Source of the DNA: DASXMX01 sp036794395
Lineage (GTDB): Bacteria > Planctomycetota > Phycisphaerae > Tepidisphaerales > Tepidisphaeraceae
NCBI GenBank assembly: GCA_036794395.1
Contig: DAIRGS010000074.1
Coordinates: 1-25,177 of the forward strand
Length of the DNA: 25,177 bases
Direction of reading: 5' to 3'
A program made the position numbers and the translations under genes. Positions 1 through 8,329 of this stretch are shown piece after piece (within the stretch, counting starts at the first letter, position 1; each line of letters begins with the position of its first letter). The notes beneath the pieces were generated by a model. That model ran no database searches, had not been told where the DNA came from, and saw only the letters and a program-made list of their open reading frames with translations.

Positions 1-28
1 CCTCTACACGCCGTAACGGCCGGCCGTT

Positions 29-487
29 GTGCTAAAGTGGCGCTGTAGTGCTAACACCCCGACAGAAACGACTATCACGACACCCCAGACTCCCGCGAAC
101 ACAGTCGATCGCTCAAGTCCCCCGATCGACATGCCATCGCTCCTGGATCGATGCATGGGAGATGAATCGCTGCGAGCGAGGTTGCTGGATAAATTCACGG
201 TCCAGGCAAATGACCTGCTTCGCCAGATGAGCGAGACTTCGCGGGAAGACGGTTTGGCAAAATTGAAGCTTTACTCCCACACGCTCAAAGGCTCGGCGGC
301 GAATATGTCGGCAGCCGCAGTTGGCAAAGTGGCGAATAAGATTGAATCACTCGCGAAGGTCGGAAATATCGATGATGTGCAGGGCGAACTTGATCGATTG
401 GCCGCCGAGATCAATCGGTGTGTGAAGTTCGTGAAAGATCTGACAGAGGCCCCGATCGCGATCAAAAGCCCTGGCACGGACAAATGA
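29..487 (+). CDS. HPt (histidine phosphotransfer) domain protein
   Basis: Predicted 152-aa soluble protein, probably a phosphorelay intermediate that passes phosphate between a hybrid histidine kinase and a response regulator. The motif YSHTLKGSAAN at residues 82-92 is the classic HPt phosphoacceptor site, with His84 the phosphorylated residue. The surrounding sequence (about 32-140) is helical, as expected for a four-helix HPt bundle. Residues 1-30 are a Thr/Pro/Ser-rich linker. The start is uncertain: GTG at 29 is the first start after an in-frame stop at 14-16, and an ATG at 131 would leave just the HPt domain. HPt domains are often the last module of a hybrid kinase, so the gene may follow a kinase lying left of the window, or be a part split from it. 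The neighbours to the right are unrelated and converge on it. Confidence 0.82.
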   Translation: MLKWRCSANTPTETTITTPQTPANTVDRSSPPIDMPSLLDRCMGDESLRARLLDKFTVQANDLLRQMSETSREDGLAKLKLYSHTLKGSAANMSAAAVGKVANKIESLAKVGNIDDVQGELDRLAAEINRCVKFVKDLTEAPIAIKSPGTDK

Positions 488-502
488 AAAGAACCAGAAG
501 AC

Positions 503-526
503 ATGGTCGCTGAAGCGACCACGCCA
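503..526. repeat. Dispersed palindromic repeat, copy 1
   Basis: A 24-bp unit whose 18-bp core, TGGTCGCTTCAGCGACCA, reads the same on both strands apart from the central loop. It lies between the converging stop codons of the HPt gene (487) and the DUF1501 gene (530). Other copies are at 2102-2125, 8261-8288, 11885-11908 and 11936-11959. It is REP-like in size and intergenic location. It could act as a weak bidirectional terminator here, but no T-tract follows. Confidence 0.85.
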
Positions 527-529
527 TTT

Positions 530-2050
530 TCACAGAAGTAGATCGCGCACGACGGTGGCGGGAAGAACTCCCGTCAGCTTCTGATCGAGACCCTGAAATT
601 TAAAAGTCATTTTCTCGTGATTGATGCCAAGACAGTGCAGAAGCGTGGCATGCAGATCACGCACGTGAACTCCATCGGCCGCAACGTTGTAACTGAAGTC
701 GTCCGTTTGGCCATGGCTGATTCCAGGAATCACGCCCCCGCCGGCGAGCCATGCAGTAGAGCATTTGGGATGATGATCCCGGCCATAGTTCTGGCGGGAG
801 AGACCGCCCTGACTGTAGACCGTGCGGCCAAATTCTCCGCCCCAGATAACCAGCGTATCGTCGAGCAACCCGCGCTGTTTGAGATCAGTAATAAGAGCGA
901 AGCAGGCGCGATCGACGTCGTGGCAGAGTTTGGGGAGGAGTTTGACGACGTCGCTGTGAACATCCCAGCCGCGATGATAGATCTGGGTGAAGCGCACGCC
1001 GCGTTCGGCCATGCGTCGGGCGAGCAGGCAGTTGTAAGAAAACGTACCCGGCTCGCGGGCTTCCGGGCCGTAAAGTTCCCACGTGGAAGCCGGCTCGTCC
1101 GATAGATCCAGCAGATCAGGCACGGAGGTCTGCATGCGAAAGGCCATTTCATACTGCTCGATTCGGGCGTGCGTTTCGGGGTCGCCGAAATCCTGGTACG
1201 TACGCTGATTGAATCGATTGACCGCATCGAGCATCGCCCGACGCGTCGCGTGATCGACTCCCGGCGGATCGCTCAGATACAGCACCGGATCCCCCGCCGA
1301 TCGCAGGGCGACACCCGCGTGTTGCGAGCCAAGGAACCCGCTGCCCCAGAACTTGGCCGAGATCGGCTGCGGGTTTACACCCGTTGGATACTTTGAGGTC
1401 ATGACGACATAGGTCGGGAGATTGTCGTTCATGCTGCCCAGGCCATAGGACAGCCACGCCCCCATGCTTGGCTTGCCGGTGATCATGTTGCCGGTGTTCA
1501 TCAGGAGCTGGGCGGGCTCGTGGTTGATTGCGTCGGTGTAGAGGCTTTTGACCAGCGTCAGCTCGTCGACGATTCTTGAAGTCCAGGGAAGCAATTCGCT
1601 GATCCACGTGCCGGTTTTCCCATATTGTGAGAATTTGAAATGAGAGGGCGCGATGGGGAAGCGGGTTTGGGCGGCGGTCATCCCGGTGAGCTGCTGGCCG
1701 CCGCGAACCGATTCGGGAAGATCTTTGTCATACAGCGCTTCGAGGTTGGGCTTATAGTCCCAGAGATCTTGCTGCGGAGGACCACCGGACATAAACAGAT
1801 GAATGGCCCGCTTGGCGCGCGGGGCGAAATTTGGAAATTGTGCGGCCGTTGCGCCGCCCGATTCACGCGCGAACGCGCCTTGACCCAGCAATGCCGCCAA
1901 CCCCGCCCAACCCAGAACTTTCCCACTTCGCCCCAGAAACCGGCGGCGTGTTTCCAGGCGCGCGTATTCTGCTTTCAGTGACACCGGGATTGGGAGATCC
2001 AGGATCGACGGAGCGCTTTCGGTATCGGTGCAGTTGGGGTGTTGCTTCAA
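530..2050 (-). CDS. DUF1501 family protein, Tat-exported
   Basis: DUF1501 proteins have an alkaline-phosphatase/sulfatase-like fold and in planctomycetes are usually encoded beside a DUF1549/DUF1553 protein, as here. The substrate is not established. A twin-arginine signal is visible (TRRRFLGRSGKVLGWAG followed by an Ala/Leu-rich stretch). Family-typical segments follow: FMSGGPPQQDLWDYKP, an internal ERGVRFTQIYHRGWDVHSD and, near the C-terminus, DDTLVIWGGEFGRTVYSQGG and GRDHHPKCSTAWLAGGG. The start is uncertain. The frame is open with an ATG at 2164, but that start would translate the dispersed repeat at 2102-2125. I chose TTG at 2050, which has GGAG five bases upstream. GTG at 1984 would put the Arg pair about 12 residues from the N-terminus, also typical. 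It lies downstream of, and probably with, the DUF1553 gene. Confidence 0.9.
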   Translation of the reverse strand: MKQHPNCTDTESAPSILDLPIPVSLKAEYARLETRRRFLGRSGKVLGWAGLAALLGQGAFARESGGATAAQFPNFAPRAKRAIHLFMSGGPPQQDLWDYKPNLEALYDKDLPESVRGGQQLTGMTAAQTRFPIAPSHFKFSQYGKTGTWISELLPWTSRIVDELTLVKSLYTDAINHEPAQLLMNTGNMITGKPSMGAWLSYGLGSMNDNLPTYVVMTSKYPTGVNPQPISAKFWGSGFLGSQHAGVALRSAGDPVLYLSDPPGVDHATRRAMLDAVNRFNQRTYQDFGDPETHARIEQYEMAFRMQTSVPDLLDLSDEPASTWELYGPEAREPGTFSYNCLLARRMAERGVRFTQIYHRGWDVHSDVVKLLPKLCHDVDRACFALITDLKQRGLLDDTLVIWGGEFGRTVYSQGGLSRQNYGRDHHPKCSTAWLAGGGVIPGISHGQTDDFSYNVAADGVHVRDLHATLLHCLGINHEKMTFKFQGLDQKLTGVLPATVVRDLLL

Positions 2051-2101
2051 GACTGCTCCAGGATCAGGAAACAACCGCGCTCCTGCGCCAAAGTCGCCTT
2101 T

Positions 2102-2125
2102 TGGCGTGGTCGCTTCAGCGACCAT
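2102..2125. repeat. Dispersed palindromic repeat, copy 2
   Basis: Same 24-bp unit as at 503-526 in the opposite orientation, core TGGTCGCTTCAGCGACCA. It lies 51 bp upstream of the preferred DUF1501 start and inside the longest open version of that frame, where it would encode MVAEATTP. The same peptide (VVAEATTP) appears in the open frame upstream of the GH3 gene, for the same reason. This argues that the true start is downstream of it. Confidence 0.85.
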
Positions 2126-2177
2126 GTCTGCGGTGTCCGACACGCCGCCCCGGATAATGGACATCGCCTGTCAACCG

Positions 2178-2215
2178 CCCTCACCCCAACCCTCTCCCGG
2201 GGGGAGAGGGAGCCG
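2178..2215. repeat. GC-rich palindromic intergenic repeat (CCCTCTCCC type)
   Basis: Perfect 9-bp stem: CCCTCTCCC at 2190-2198 pairs with GGGAGAGGG at 2202-2210 around a GGG loop, preceded by CCTCACCCCAAC. It lies in the gap between the DUF1553 stop (2237) and the DUF1501 start. Related CT/GA-rich inverted repeats occur at 5775-5940. There is no T-tract on either strand, so it is called a repeat rather than a terminator. It may still pause transcription or protect mRNA between the two genes. Confidence 0.65.
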
Positions 2216-2236
2216 GAGCGGAATAGCACGGCGTGT

Positions 2237-5200
2237 TTATTTATTAAGCGCTTCATCGGTATTCATCATTTCACTAGCAACTAATGTCCATGCAGCCAGA
2301 TCAGGGGTCGGATCGGATTTCGAATCTCCGACTTTCAACAACGATGTCATCGCCTTGGAATTGCCTTGATACCGTGCCCGAAAGGTATTCAGGGAATCCG
2401 TGAAGATCTGTTGCTCGTCAGGCGCGAGGGAGCGGCACAGAATGGATTTCGCGATGAAATCGATCTTTTCGCGGTCGGTTGATCCAGCCTCCTTCATCGC
2501 GCGCTCCGCAAGCATTCTCGCCGCCTCGACCCACTGCGGATCATTCATCAAAACCAGCGCCTGCAACGGCGTATTGGTGTGCTCGCGCCTCGGGCAGGAG
2601 ACATCGCGCGGTGGCGCATCGAGCGTGATCATGTTGGGCGGCGGAGATTGTCGCTTCCAGAACGTGTAGATCGATCGGCGATAGCTGCCGGCGCCATGAT
2701 CCTGATCCCAGGTTTGCGGCTTGGTGGCCAGGCCGCGAACAGCTTCGAAGATGCCGGGCGGCTGATACGGTTTAACGCTCGGGCCGCCAATTTGATCGAC
2801 GAGCAGGCCAGCGGCTTCGAGCGCGCAATCGCGCAGCATCTCCCCATCCATGCGGAAACGCGGCCCGCGCGCCAGCAGCCGGTTTTGCGGATCGCGCTCG
2901 ATTGATTGCGGCGTGGCGCGTGCCGATTGGCGGTACGCGGCCGACGTAATCATCAGGCGATACATGTGCTTGATGTCCCACCCGCTCTCGCGGAATTCAA
3001 CGGCAAGCCAGTCGAGCAGCTCGGTGTTGGAGGGGCGAGCGCCCATCATGCCAAAATCGCCGGGTGTTTCGACCAATCCGGTACCGAACAGCTCCTGCCA
3101 CATTCGATTGACCGCGACGCGCGCGGTTAGGGGGTTGTCGTCGCTGACAGTCCAATTGGCCAGACCGAGCCGATCATGTGACGCGCGGGCCGAGGGAGGG
3201 TTCAGGAAATGAGGAACCGCCGGATCAACATGCTGAACCCGGGCTGTGTAGACACCGCGATTTAGAACGTGAGCCTCGGGTGCATTGGGTCGTTCCTGGC
3301 AGACCATCGCAAGATCGCCATCCTTCGACAGCGCATCGAGCCGGCCATCAAGCTCCGCCAGTTGATGTTTGAAGGCGCGCGTATGGTCATCGATCTGATC
3401 GAAGTAATATTGATTGACGATGTGGCGCTGGTCATTGGTCCATGAGACGAGGGGCTTATTCGTCACCTCGGCCACGTAGTCTTCGTAGGGCAGTCCGGCG
3501 GCTTCGTCCGACGTTAGTGCGCGTGAATAGAGCCGGACATCCTGAAACCGGGCGAGCTTCATCGCAGAGGCTTCGTGCCGCCTTCCCAGTTCCCATGGAA
3601 CCGAAGTGCGAATGCTGCCCGCGAGATGATCGGCAACCACTTTGAGCGGCTGCGCTTTGCCGTCGACAAACACTTTCACGCCTGACGCTTTTCCCGAGCC
3701 ATCGTAGGTAAAAAACACATGACGCCACTGACCTTTGGCAATCGTTGTGGTGGTCTGAACCTTGATCGCGTTGTCCGGCCACGTGTTGACCAGATGCACG
3801 GCTAGCGCGCCGTTCTCATACCACAATTCCCATCCCCGAAACTCGTGCGCTGCATCGAGCCGGGAAATCAGCGAGCCAGTGTTAACGTCGCCAATCGCGG
3901 TTGGATTAAACCGCACCTGCACCCAGCCCCCCCCGGAAAAAAGCTGATCTTTTTCAAAATCGCCTGCATCGGGAATGGATAGCGTAGTCGTGGCATCCAG
4001 CCTCATCGAAGGCCACAGCCAGGTTTCCTCGCCCCAGATTGGAGCCGAGCCGCCGAATTTGATGGAGCGCGTGGAGGCGCTTGCCGAGGTGTTAATCGCC
4101 TGATCGCCCTTGCCTTCGTCAAAACGGAAACGTAGCGCAAGGTCTTTATTTGAAACATGCCGTGGCAGCGCGTCGAAATCCAGCCAGTCTTGTATGAGTT
4201 GGCTGGATTGCCCGGCGCGCGAATTAATGTGCCGGACTATCCCAGCCTTGGCCGCCAGTACCCGGTTGTACTCAGCAAGGTGCTGGGGTTTAGGAATGCG
4301 AATCGTCGGCGGCGGATCGAATCGATCATCATTTGATTCGTGCTCGGCCAGGTTGTTGAAATACGCCGAGAGCGAATAAAAATCCTTCTGCGTAATGGGA
4401 TCGAATTTGTGATCGTGGCAGACGGCGCAGCCGAACGTCATGCCGAGGAACACCGTCCCGTATGCCTCGACGCGATCGCGGGCATTGCTGACGCGAATTT
4501 CTTCGTTTATCGCCCCGCCTTCGCCGGTGCTGAGGTTACATCGCACAAAGCCAGTCGCGAGGAGCTGATCGATGTTGGCCGGCGGCAGCAAATCACCGGC
4601 GAGTTGTTCGACGACGAACTGGTCGTAGGGCTTATTCTGGTTGAAGGCGCCGATGACGTAATCGCGATACGGCCAGATATCGCGGAAGTTGTCGTTGTGC
4701 AGGCCGTGGGTATCGCCATAGCGGGCATAATCGAGCCAGTATCGCGCGCGGTGCTCGCCATAGCGCGGGCTGGCCAGAAGGCGATCGACGAGCTTTTCGT
4801 ATGCATCAGGCGCGGAGTCGTTGGCAAAGGCGCTGACTTGCTGAAGTGTTGGAAGCAGCCCGGTGAGATCGAGACTCACGCGACGGATCTGTTCCGGCCG
4901 CGTGGCCGGCGGTGCATGCGCAAGAGCGTGTGATTTGATTTCAGCGAGGACAAATCGATCGATCGGGTTTTTACCCCACGCACCCTCCCGTGATTCTGGA
5001 ACGATCGGCCGGACGGGCTTTTCAAAAGACCAGTGATCGCGATAAGCGGCGCCCTGGCTGATCCAGCGCCGCAGGATGGCGACCTGATCGGCAGACAGTG
5101 CGTCGTGGCCCGAGGGCGGCATATGCTCATCGGGGTCGGATGAGGAAACGCGCTTGAGTAATTCACTTTGCCCTGTATCTTTCGGGACAATCGCGGTCTT

Positions 5201-5422
5201 GCCATCCTTGAGTTTGGCAAATGCCCAAATCGCCCGATCCAGACGAAGCCCCGCCTTGCGCCCGCCGGGGTCCGGGCCATGACACGCGTAGCAGTGGTCG
5301 GCCAAAATGGGCTCGATCGATTTGTTGAAATCCAGCGCCGCCCCGGAAGGTGTTCCCGCCCCAACCGGCGCGGCCCACACCGCACTGCAAACCACCACAA
5401 TAACAAGGGATTTAAGGGGCAT
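2237..5422 (-). CDS. PSCyt1-DUF1549-LamG-DUF1553 protein
   Basis: A 1061-aa exported protein of the planctomycete cytochrome-domain family, probably a periplasmic or surface protein linked to polysaccharide or redox metabolism; the reaction is unknown. Order: signal peptide (1-22); PSCyt1 haem-binding domain with CYACH at 44-48 and a likely axial Met in DEHMPP (Met101); DUF1549 (about 150-350), which contains a second CxxCH, CAVCHDHKFDPI at 332-343; a LamG/concanavalin-like domain (about 430-640, with ALRFRFDEGKG, GQWRHVFFTYDG and LYSRAL); and DUF1553 (about 760-1020, with LTARVAVNRMWQELFGTGLV and REHTNTPLQALVLMNDP). ATG at 5422 sits directly before the hydrophobic signal. It is followed by the DUF1501 gene on the same strand, the usual pairing. 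Length is typical for family members with an inserted LamG domain. Confidence 0.95.
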   Translation of the reverse strand: MPLKSLVIVVVCSAVWAAPVGAGTPSGAALDFNKSIEPILADHCYACHGPDPGGRKAGLRLDRAIWAFAKLKDGKTAIVPKDTGQSELLKRVSSSDPDEHMPPSGHDALSADQVAILRRWISQGAAYRDHWSFEKPVRPIVPESREGAWGKNPIDRFVLAEIKSHALAHAPPATRPEQIRRVSLDLTGLLPTLQQVSAFANDSAPDAYEKLVDRLLASPRYGEHRARYWLDYARYGDTHGLHNDNFRDIWPYRDYVIGAFNQNKPYDQFVVEQLAGDLLPPANIDQLLATGFVRCNLSTGEGGAINEEIRVSNARDRVEAYGTVFLGMTFGCAVCHDHKFDPITQKDFYSLSAYFNNLAEHESNDDRFDPPPTIRIPKPQHLAEYNRVLAAKAGIVRHINSRAGQSSQLIQDWLDFDALPRHVSNKDLALRFRFDEGKGDQAINTSASASTRSIKFGGSAPIWGEETWLWPSMRLDATTTLSIPDAGDFEKDQLFSGGGWVQVRFNPTAIGDVNTGSLISRLDAAHEFRGWELWYENGALAVHLVNTWPDNAIKVQTTTTIAKGQWRHVFFTYDGSGKASGVKVFVDGKAQPLKVVADHLAGSIRTSVPWELGRRHEASAMKLARFQDVRLYSRALTSDEAAGLPYEDYVAEVTNKPLVSWTNDQRHIVNQYYFDQIDDHTRAFKHQLAELDGRLDALSKDGDLAMVCQERPNAPEAHVLNRGVYTARVQHVDPAVPHFLNPPSARASHDRLGLANWTVSDDNPLTARVAVNRMWQELFGTGLVETPGDFGMMGARPSNTELLDWLAVEFRESGWDIKHMYRLMITSAAYRQSARATPQSIERDPQNRLLARGPRFRMDGEMLRDCALEAAGLLVDQIGGPSVKPYQPPGIFEAVRGLATKPQTWDQDHGAGSYRRSIYTFWKRQSPPPNMITLDAPPRDVSCPRREHTNTPLQALVLMNDPQWVEAARMLAERAMKEAGSTDREKIDFIAKSILCRSLAPDEQQIFTDSLNTFRARYQGNSKAMTSLLKVGDSKSDPTPDLAAWTLVASEMMNTDEALNK

Positions 5423-6046
5423 CGGGTCTGCTTCATACTACCCGAATGCCGCCGGCCATGTTGCGATTTTACGACTCGGCAAACTGCGAAACTTCCTCGC
5501 GCGTGAGCGGGCCATACGGTTTAAGCCGCCCATCGGCAAAGCCAAATTCATGTATGTCCGTCAAATAGCCCTTTTGCGCAATGTTGGGGCCCCGGCCCTC
5601 TTCTCCCTCCACCGGTACGCCCAACATTTTTCATTTATAGCGTAAGTCCTTTATTTCGACAGATTCGCAGTCCGTTGAGAACGAGCTTGGCGGCGGTCCA
5701 CGCCGCCACACGATGAACAAAAGGCAATTGTGAAGGCGAACTTCTTTTTGCGCCAAGGGTTAATTCATCCGTGCAAAATGTTGGGTACGCCGGGGGAGGG
5801 TTGGGGAGGGGGCGTGGGTTTTGACCGGCAGACCTTCCGATCACGACTTTCTGAAGTATCCCGACGCTGTTCATGCAAGCATCAATGAGCCACCGAAAGA
5901 CCCCCTCCCTACCCTCCCCCGGCGTACCGGTGGAGGGAAAAAAGAGCCTCTCCAATTGAAATGGTGAAAGAACAAGCAGCGACCGCCTACACTGTCACGC
6001 ACCCGGCAAAATTTTGTTGGGCTGCCTTATTACGGCCCGCCCCGAA
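5423..6046. repeat. Gene-free region with GC-rich inverted repeats
   Basis: This 624-bp gap between two minus-strand genes shows no convincing gene. It holds three related segments. At 5601-5632 there is a CTCCCTCCACCGGTACG unit followed by CCCAACATTTT. At 5775-5812 the inverted AAAATGTTGGG leads into GTACGCCGGGGGAGGG. At 5899-5940 there is CCCTCCCCCGGCGTACCGG. The second and third form an inverted pair around about 85 bp, and the first and third share GTACCGGTGGAGGGA when one is inverted. The arrangement looks like remnants of a mobile or palindromic repeat family. The DUF1553 gene's promoter presumably lies near 5423-5480, but I could not identify one with confidence. Confidence 0.6.
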
Positions 6047-8215
6047 TCAGTTCGGCTCAACTGTGAGTGTTGCCCGGCTGCGAATGTCGTCGGATGAACC
6101 GCCGATCATGATGTCGAAAGTTCCCGGCTTCACTACAAATCCATGAACCGCTTCATCATAGTATCCCAGCTCAGAAGCCTTGAGCGTGAATGTGACGGTT
6201 GTGCCGCCATGGGCTGCCAGGTGCTGGCGCGAAAACCCACGAAGCTGCTTCACGGGTCGCTTTACAGCGGGATTAACTTCATGCACATAAAGCTGCACAA
6301 CTTCATCGCCCTCGCGCGCACCCGTGTTCTTCAGCAGCATGTGAATAGAAACGGCACCATCTCGCTTCACTTGGCCGGGTGCCTTTTCGATCGGACCATA
6401 CTCGAACTGCGTGTAGCTCAATCCATGGCCGAACGCGTAGAGTGGCTTGCCATTCATGTACATGTATGTGAAGCCCCTGGTCACATCGTATTCATCCTGC
6501 GGGGGCACCTGATCCGCCGATGCGTACACCGTCAAGGGCAATCTCCCGGCTGGATTAACATCGCCAAAGATCACGTCCGCCGTCGCATTTCCCCCCTCTT
6601 CCCCGCCCCACCACGATTCCACAATCGCCGGCACGTGCTCTGCCACCCACGGAACGCATAACGGCCCGGCGTTCATCTCAACCACCACCGTCTTTGGATT
6701 AACCGCCATCACCGCCTCGATCAATTCCTCCTGATTCCCGGGCAATCCCAGACTCGTGCGATCCCGCCCTTCCGCTTCCACATCCAGCGTCGTGCCGACA
6801 TAAAGAATCGCCACGTCCGCCGACTTGGCGATCTCCACCGCATTCTTCAGCTCCGCCTCTTTATCAAACGCCGGTTCATTGCGACGCGGCGGAGTAATCT
6901 GCGCCCCTTTGGCGTACATCACTTCCACCCCGTTCCCCGCCCGATTCTTGATCCCCGCCAGTGGCTTCACCGGATTCTCCACCCGCCCGCTGTAGCCGCC
7001 CGCCGTGAACAAATCCGCATGCGGACCAATCACCGCGATCTTCTTAAACTTCGTTCGATCCAGCGGCAGAAGGTTCCCTTCGTTCTTTAGCAGTACGATC
7101 GATTCGCGCGCCGCCTTCAACGCCAGTTCACGATGCGCCGGGCGGTTAATCACATCCGGCGAAATCTTCGTATACGGCACCTGCTCCGGCGGATCGAACT
7201 CACCCAGCCGGAAGCGAACACGCATCACGCGGAACAGCGCATCATTCAGACGAGCCTCGGGCAGCAGCCCCTGCCGCACCGCGTTGGGGATGTACATGCG
7301 AAACTCCTTGTCGGAGAAATCGCACCCGGCAATCAACGACTGCGCCACCGCATCCTCAAACTTCATCTTCCCCTGCTCGTGCCCGTTCACCATCGAGTTC
7401 ACGCCGCCCAGATCGGAAACCACAAAACCTTCAAACCCCCACTGCTTCTTGAGAATTTCATTCAGCATCAGCGGGTTGCGATTATTCGGTACCCCATTGA
7501 TCGCGTTGTACGATGCCATCACCGATTGGGCTTTGCCCTCCACAATGCAATCCCGGAAGTGCGGCAGCCAATACTCATGCAGCATCCGCTCGCTCACCGT
7601 CGCCGACAGCTTCTGCCGATCCTTCTCCACGTTGTTCACCGCATAATGCTTGAGCGTGGCCGCCAGCTTCAGGTATTTGGGATCATCCCCCTGAAGTCCC
7701 TTCACATACGCCACCCCAACCCGGCCCGTCAGGTATGGGTCTTCGCCATAGCATTCGTTGATACGGCCCCAGTACGGATTGCGGCTGATATTGATCACCG
7801 GGCCACGATAGATGAGGCCCTTGTGCTGCGCTTTAATGTCCGGCTGCTGATGCCAGAGGTTGTAAACGCCGCGTGCTTCATCCGAAATCGCAGTCGACAC
7901 CTCATGCACCATCCCCGTATCCCACGATGCCGCCAAGGCGATCGACACCGGGACCATGGTTGTGGGACGATCCCATACGACTCCATGCAGGCACTGATTC
8001 CACTTGTCCGATTTGATATTGAACTTCTCGATGTCAGGGCCAACGTGATCGAGCAGCGTCGCTTTCTCTTCGAGGCTAAGGCGTGAAATCAGATCGCGCA
8101 CGCGCTCGTCAACAGGCCGCTGCGGATCAAGATAACCCGGAGATTGCGCCAACGACGCGGGCCCAAAAATTGCGATGACCAAAGCAGCCGACATGAGGCA
8201 GGTTGCGGTTCTCAT
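6047..8215 (-). CDS. Exported glycoside hydrolase family 3 (beta-xylosidase/beta-glucosidase type)
   Basis: Retaining exo-acting glycosidase predicted to release sugars from beta-linked oligosaccharides outside the cytoplasm; 722 aa. Signal peptide at 1-23 (cut after SLA). The N-terminal TIM-barrel domain contains RNPYWGRINECYGEDPYL (145-162), KHYAVNN (189-195) and the catalytic nucleophile Asp268 in VVSDLGGV. The C-terminal alpha/beta sandwich carries VAILYVGTTLDVEAEGRDR and ends in a fibronectin-III-like domain (about 614-722). The RNPYWGR...GEDPYLTG pattern and overall architecture resemble bacterial and plant beta-xylosidases, but the substrate cannot be fixed from sequence. ATG at 8215 was chosen because it precedes the signal peptide; the open frame continues to 8500 but would translate a dispersed repeat and overlap the divergent VOC gene. 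Confidence 0.94.
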   Translation of the reverse strand: MRTATCLMSAALVIAIFGPASLAQSPGYLDPQRPVDERVRDLISRLSLEEKATLLDHVGPDIEKFNIKSDKWNQCLHGVVWDRPTTMVPVSIALAASWDTGMVHEVSTAISDEARGVYNLWHQQPDIKAQHKGLIYRGPVINISRNPYWGRINECYGEDPYLTGRVGVAYVKGLQGDDPKYLKLAATLKHYAVNNVEKDRQKLSATVSERMLHEYWLPHFRDCIVEGKAQSVMASYNAINGVPNNRNPLMLNEILKKQWGFEGFVVSDLGGVNSMVNGHEQGKMKFEDAVAQSLIAGCDFSDKEFRMYIPNAVRQGLLPEARLNDALFRVMRVRFRLGEFDPPEQVPYTKISPDVINRPAHRELALKAARESIVLLKNEGNLLPLDRTKFKKIAVIGPHADLFTAGGYSGRVENPVKPLAGIKNRAGNGVEVMYAKGAQITPPRRNEPAFDKEAELKNAVEIAKSADVAILYVGTTLDVEAEGRDRTSLGLPGNQEELIEAVMAVNPKTVVVEMNAGPLCVPWVAEHVPAIVESWWGGEEGGNATADVIFGDVNPAGRLPLTVYASADQVPPQDEYDVTRGFTYMYMNGKPLYAFGHGLSYTQFEYGPIEKAPGQVKRDGAVSIHMLLKNTGAREGDEVVQLYVHEVNPAVKRPVKQLRGFSRQHLAAHGGTTVTFTLKASELGYYDEAVHGFVVKPGTFDIMIGGSSDDIRSRATLTVEPN

Positions 8216-8260
8216 ATAGAAGCGTATTGGAACAGCTAAAGCCTGCTGGCGGAAGAGCCT

Positions 8261-8288
8261 TGGCGTGGTCGCTTCAGCGACAACGCCA
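8261..8288. repeat. Dispersed palindromic repeat, copy 3 (extended)
   Basis: Variant copy of the GGTCGCTTCAGCGACC repeat. The ends TGGCGT (8261-8266) and ACGCCA (8283-8288) also pair, so the whole 28 bp forms one hairpin with a single mismatch. It sits between the divergent GH3 (start 8215) and VOC (start 8330) genes, so it separates two promoters. The longer self-complementarity suggests that the right end of this copy differs from the other four copies. Confidence 0.8.
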
Positions 8289-8314
8289 GGCACTCCCAAA
8301 TCACTCCAAACCGG

Positions 8315-8320
8315 TATACT
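8315..8320 (+). promoter_or_regulatory. Candidate -10 box of the VOC-MFS pair
   Basis: TATACT lies 9 bp before the ATG at 8330, and no ribosome-binding site is seen between them. If it is a real -10 box, transcription would begin at or just before the start codon, giving a leaderless or nearly leaderless mRNA. No good -35 match was seen. Confidence 0.4.
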
Positions 8321-8329
8321 TTTCTGCTG

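Noticed and set aside
2190..2210. Rho-independent terminator between DUF1553 and DUF1501 genes
   Set aside because: The stem is strong, but no T-tract follows on either strand and the motif resembles dispersed repeats.
5635..5955. Minus-strand open frame of 106 codons in the gap before GH3
   Set aside because: It spans two inverted repeat units and has no good ribosome-binding site or recognisable domain; probably translated repeat.
7133..8086. Plus-strand open frame of 317 codons opposite GH3
   Set aside because: It lies antisense to conserved GH3 motifs, has no recognisable domain and is rich in His/Arg, as expected from the complement of a GC-rich gene.
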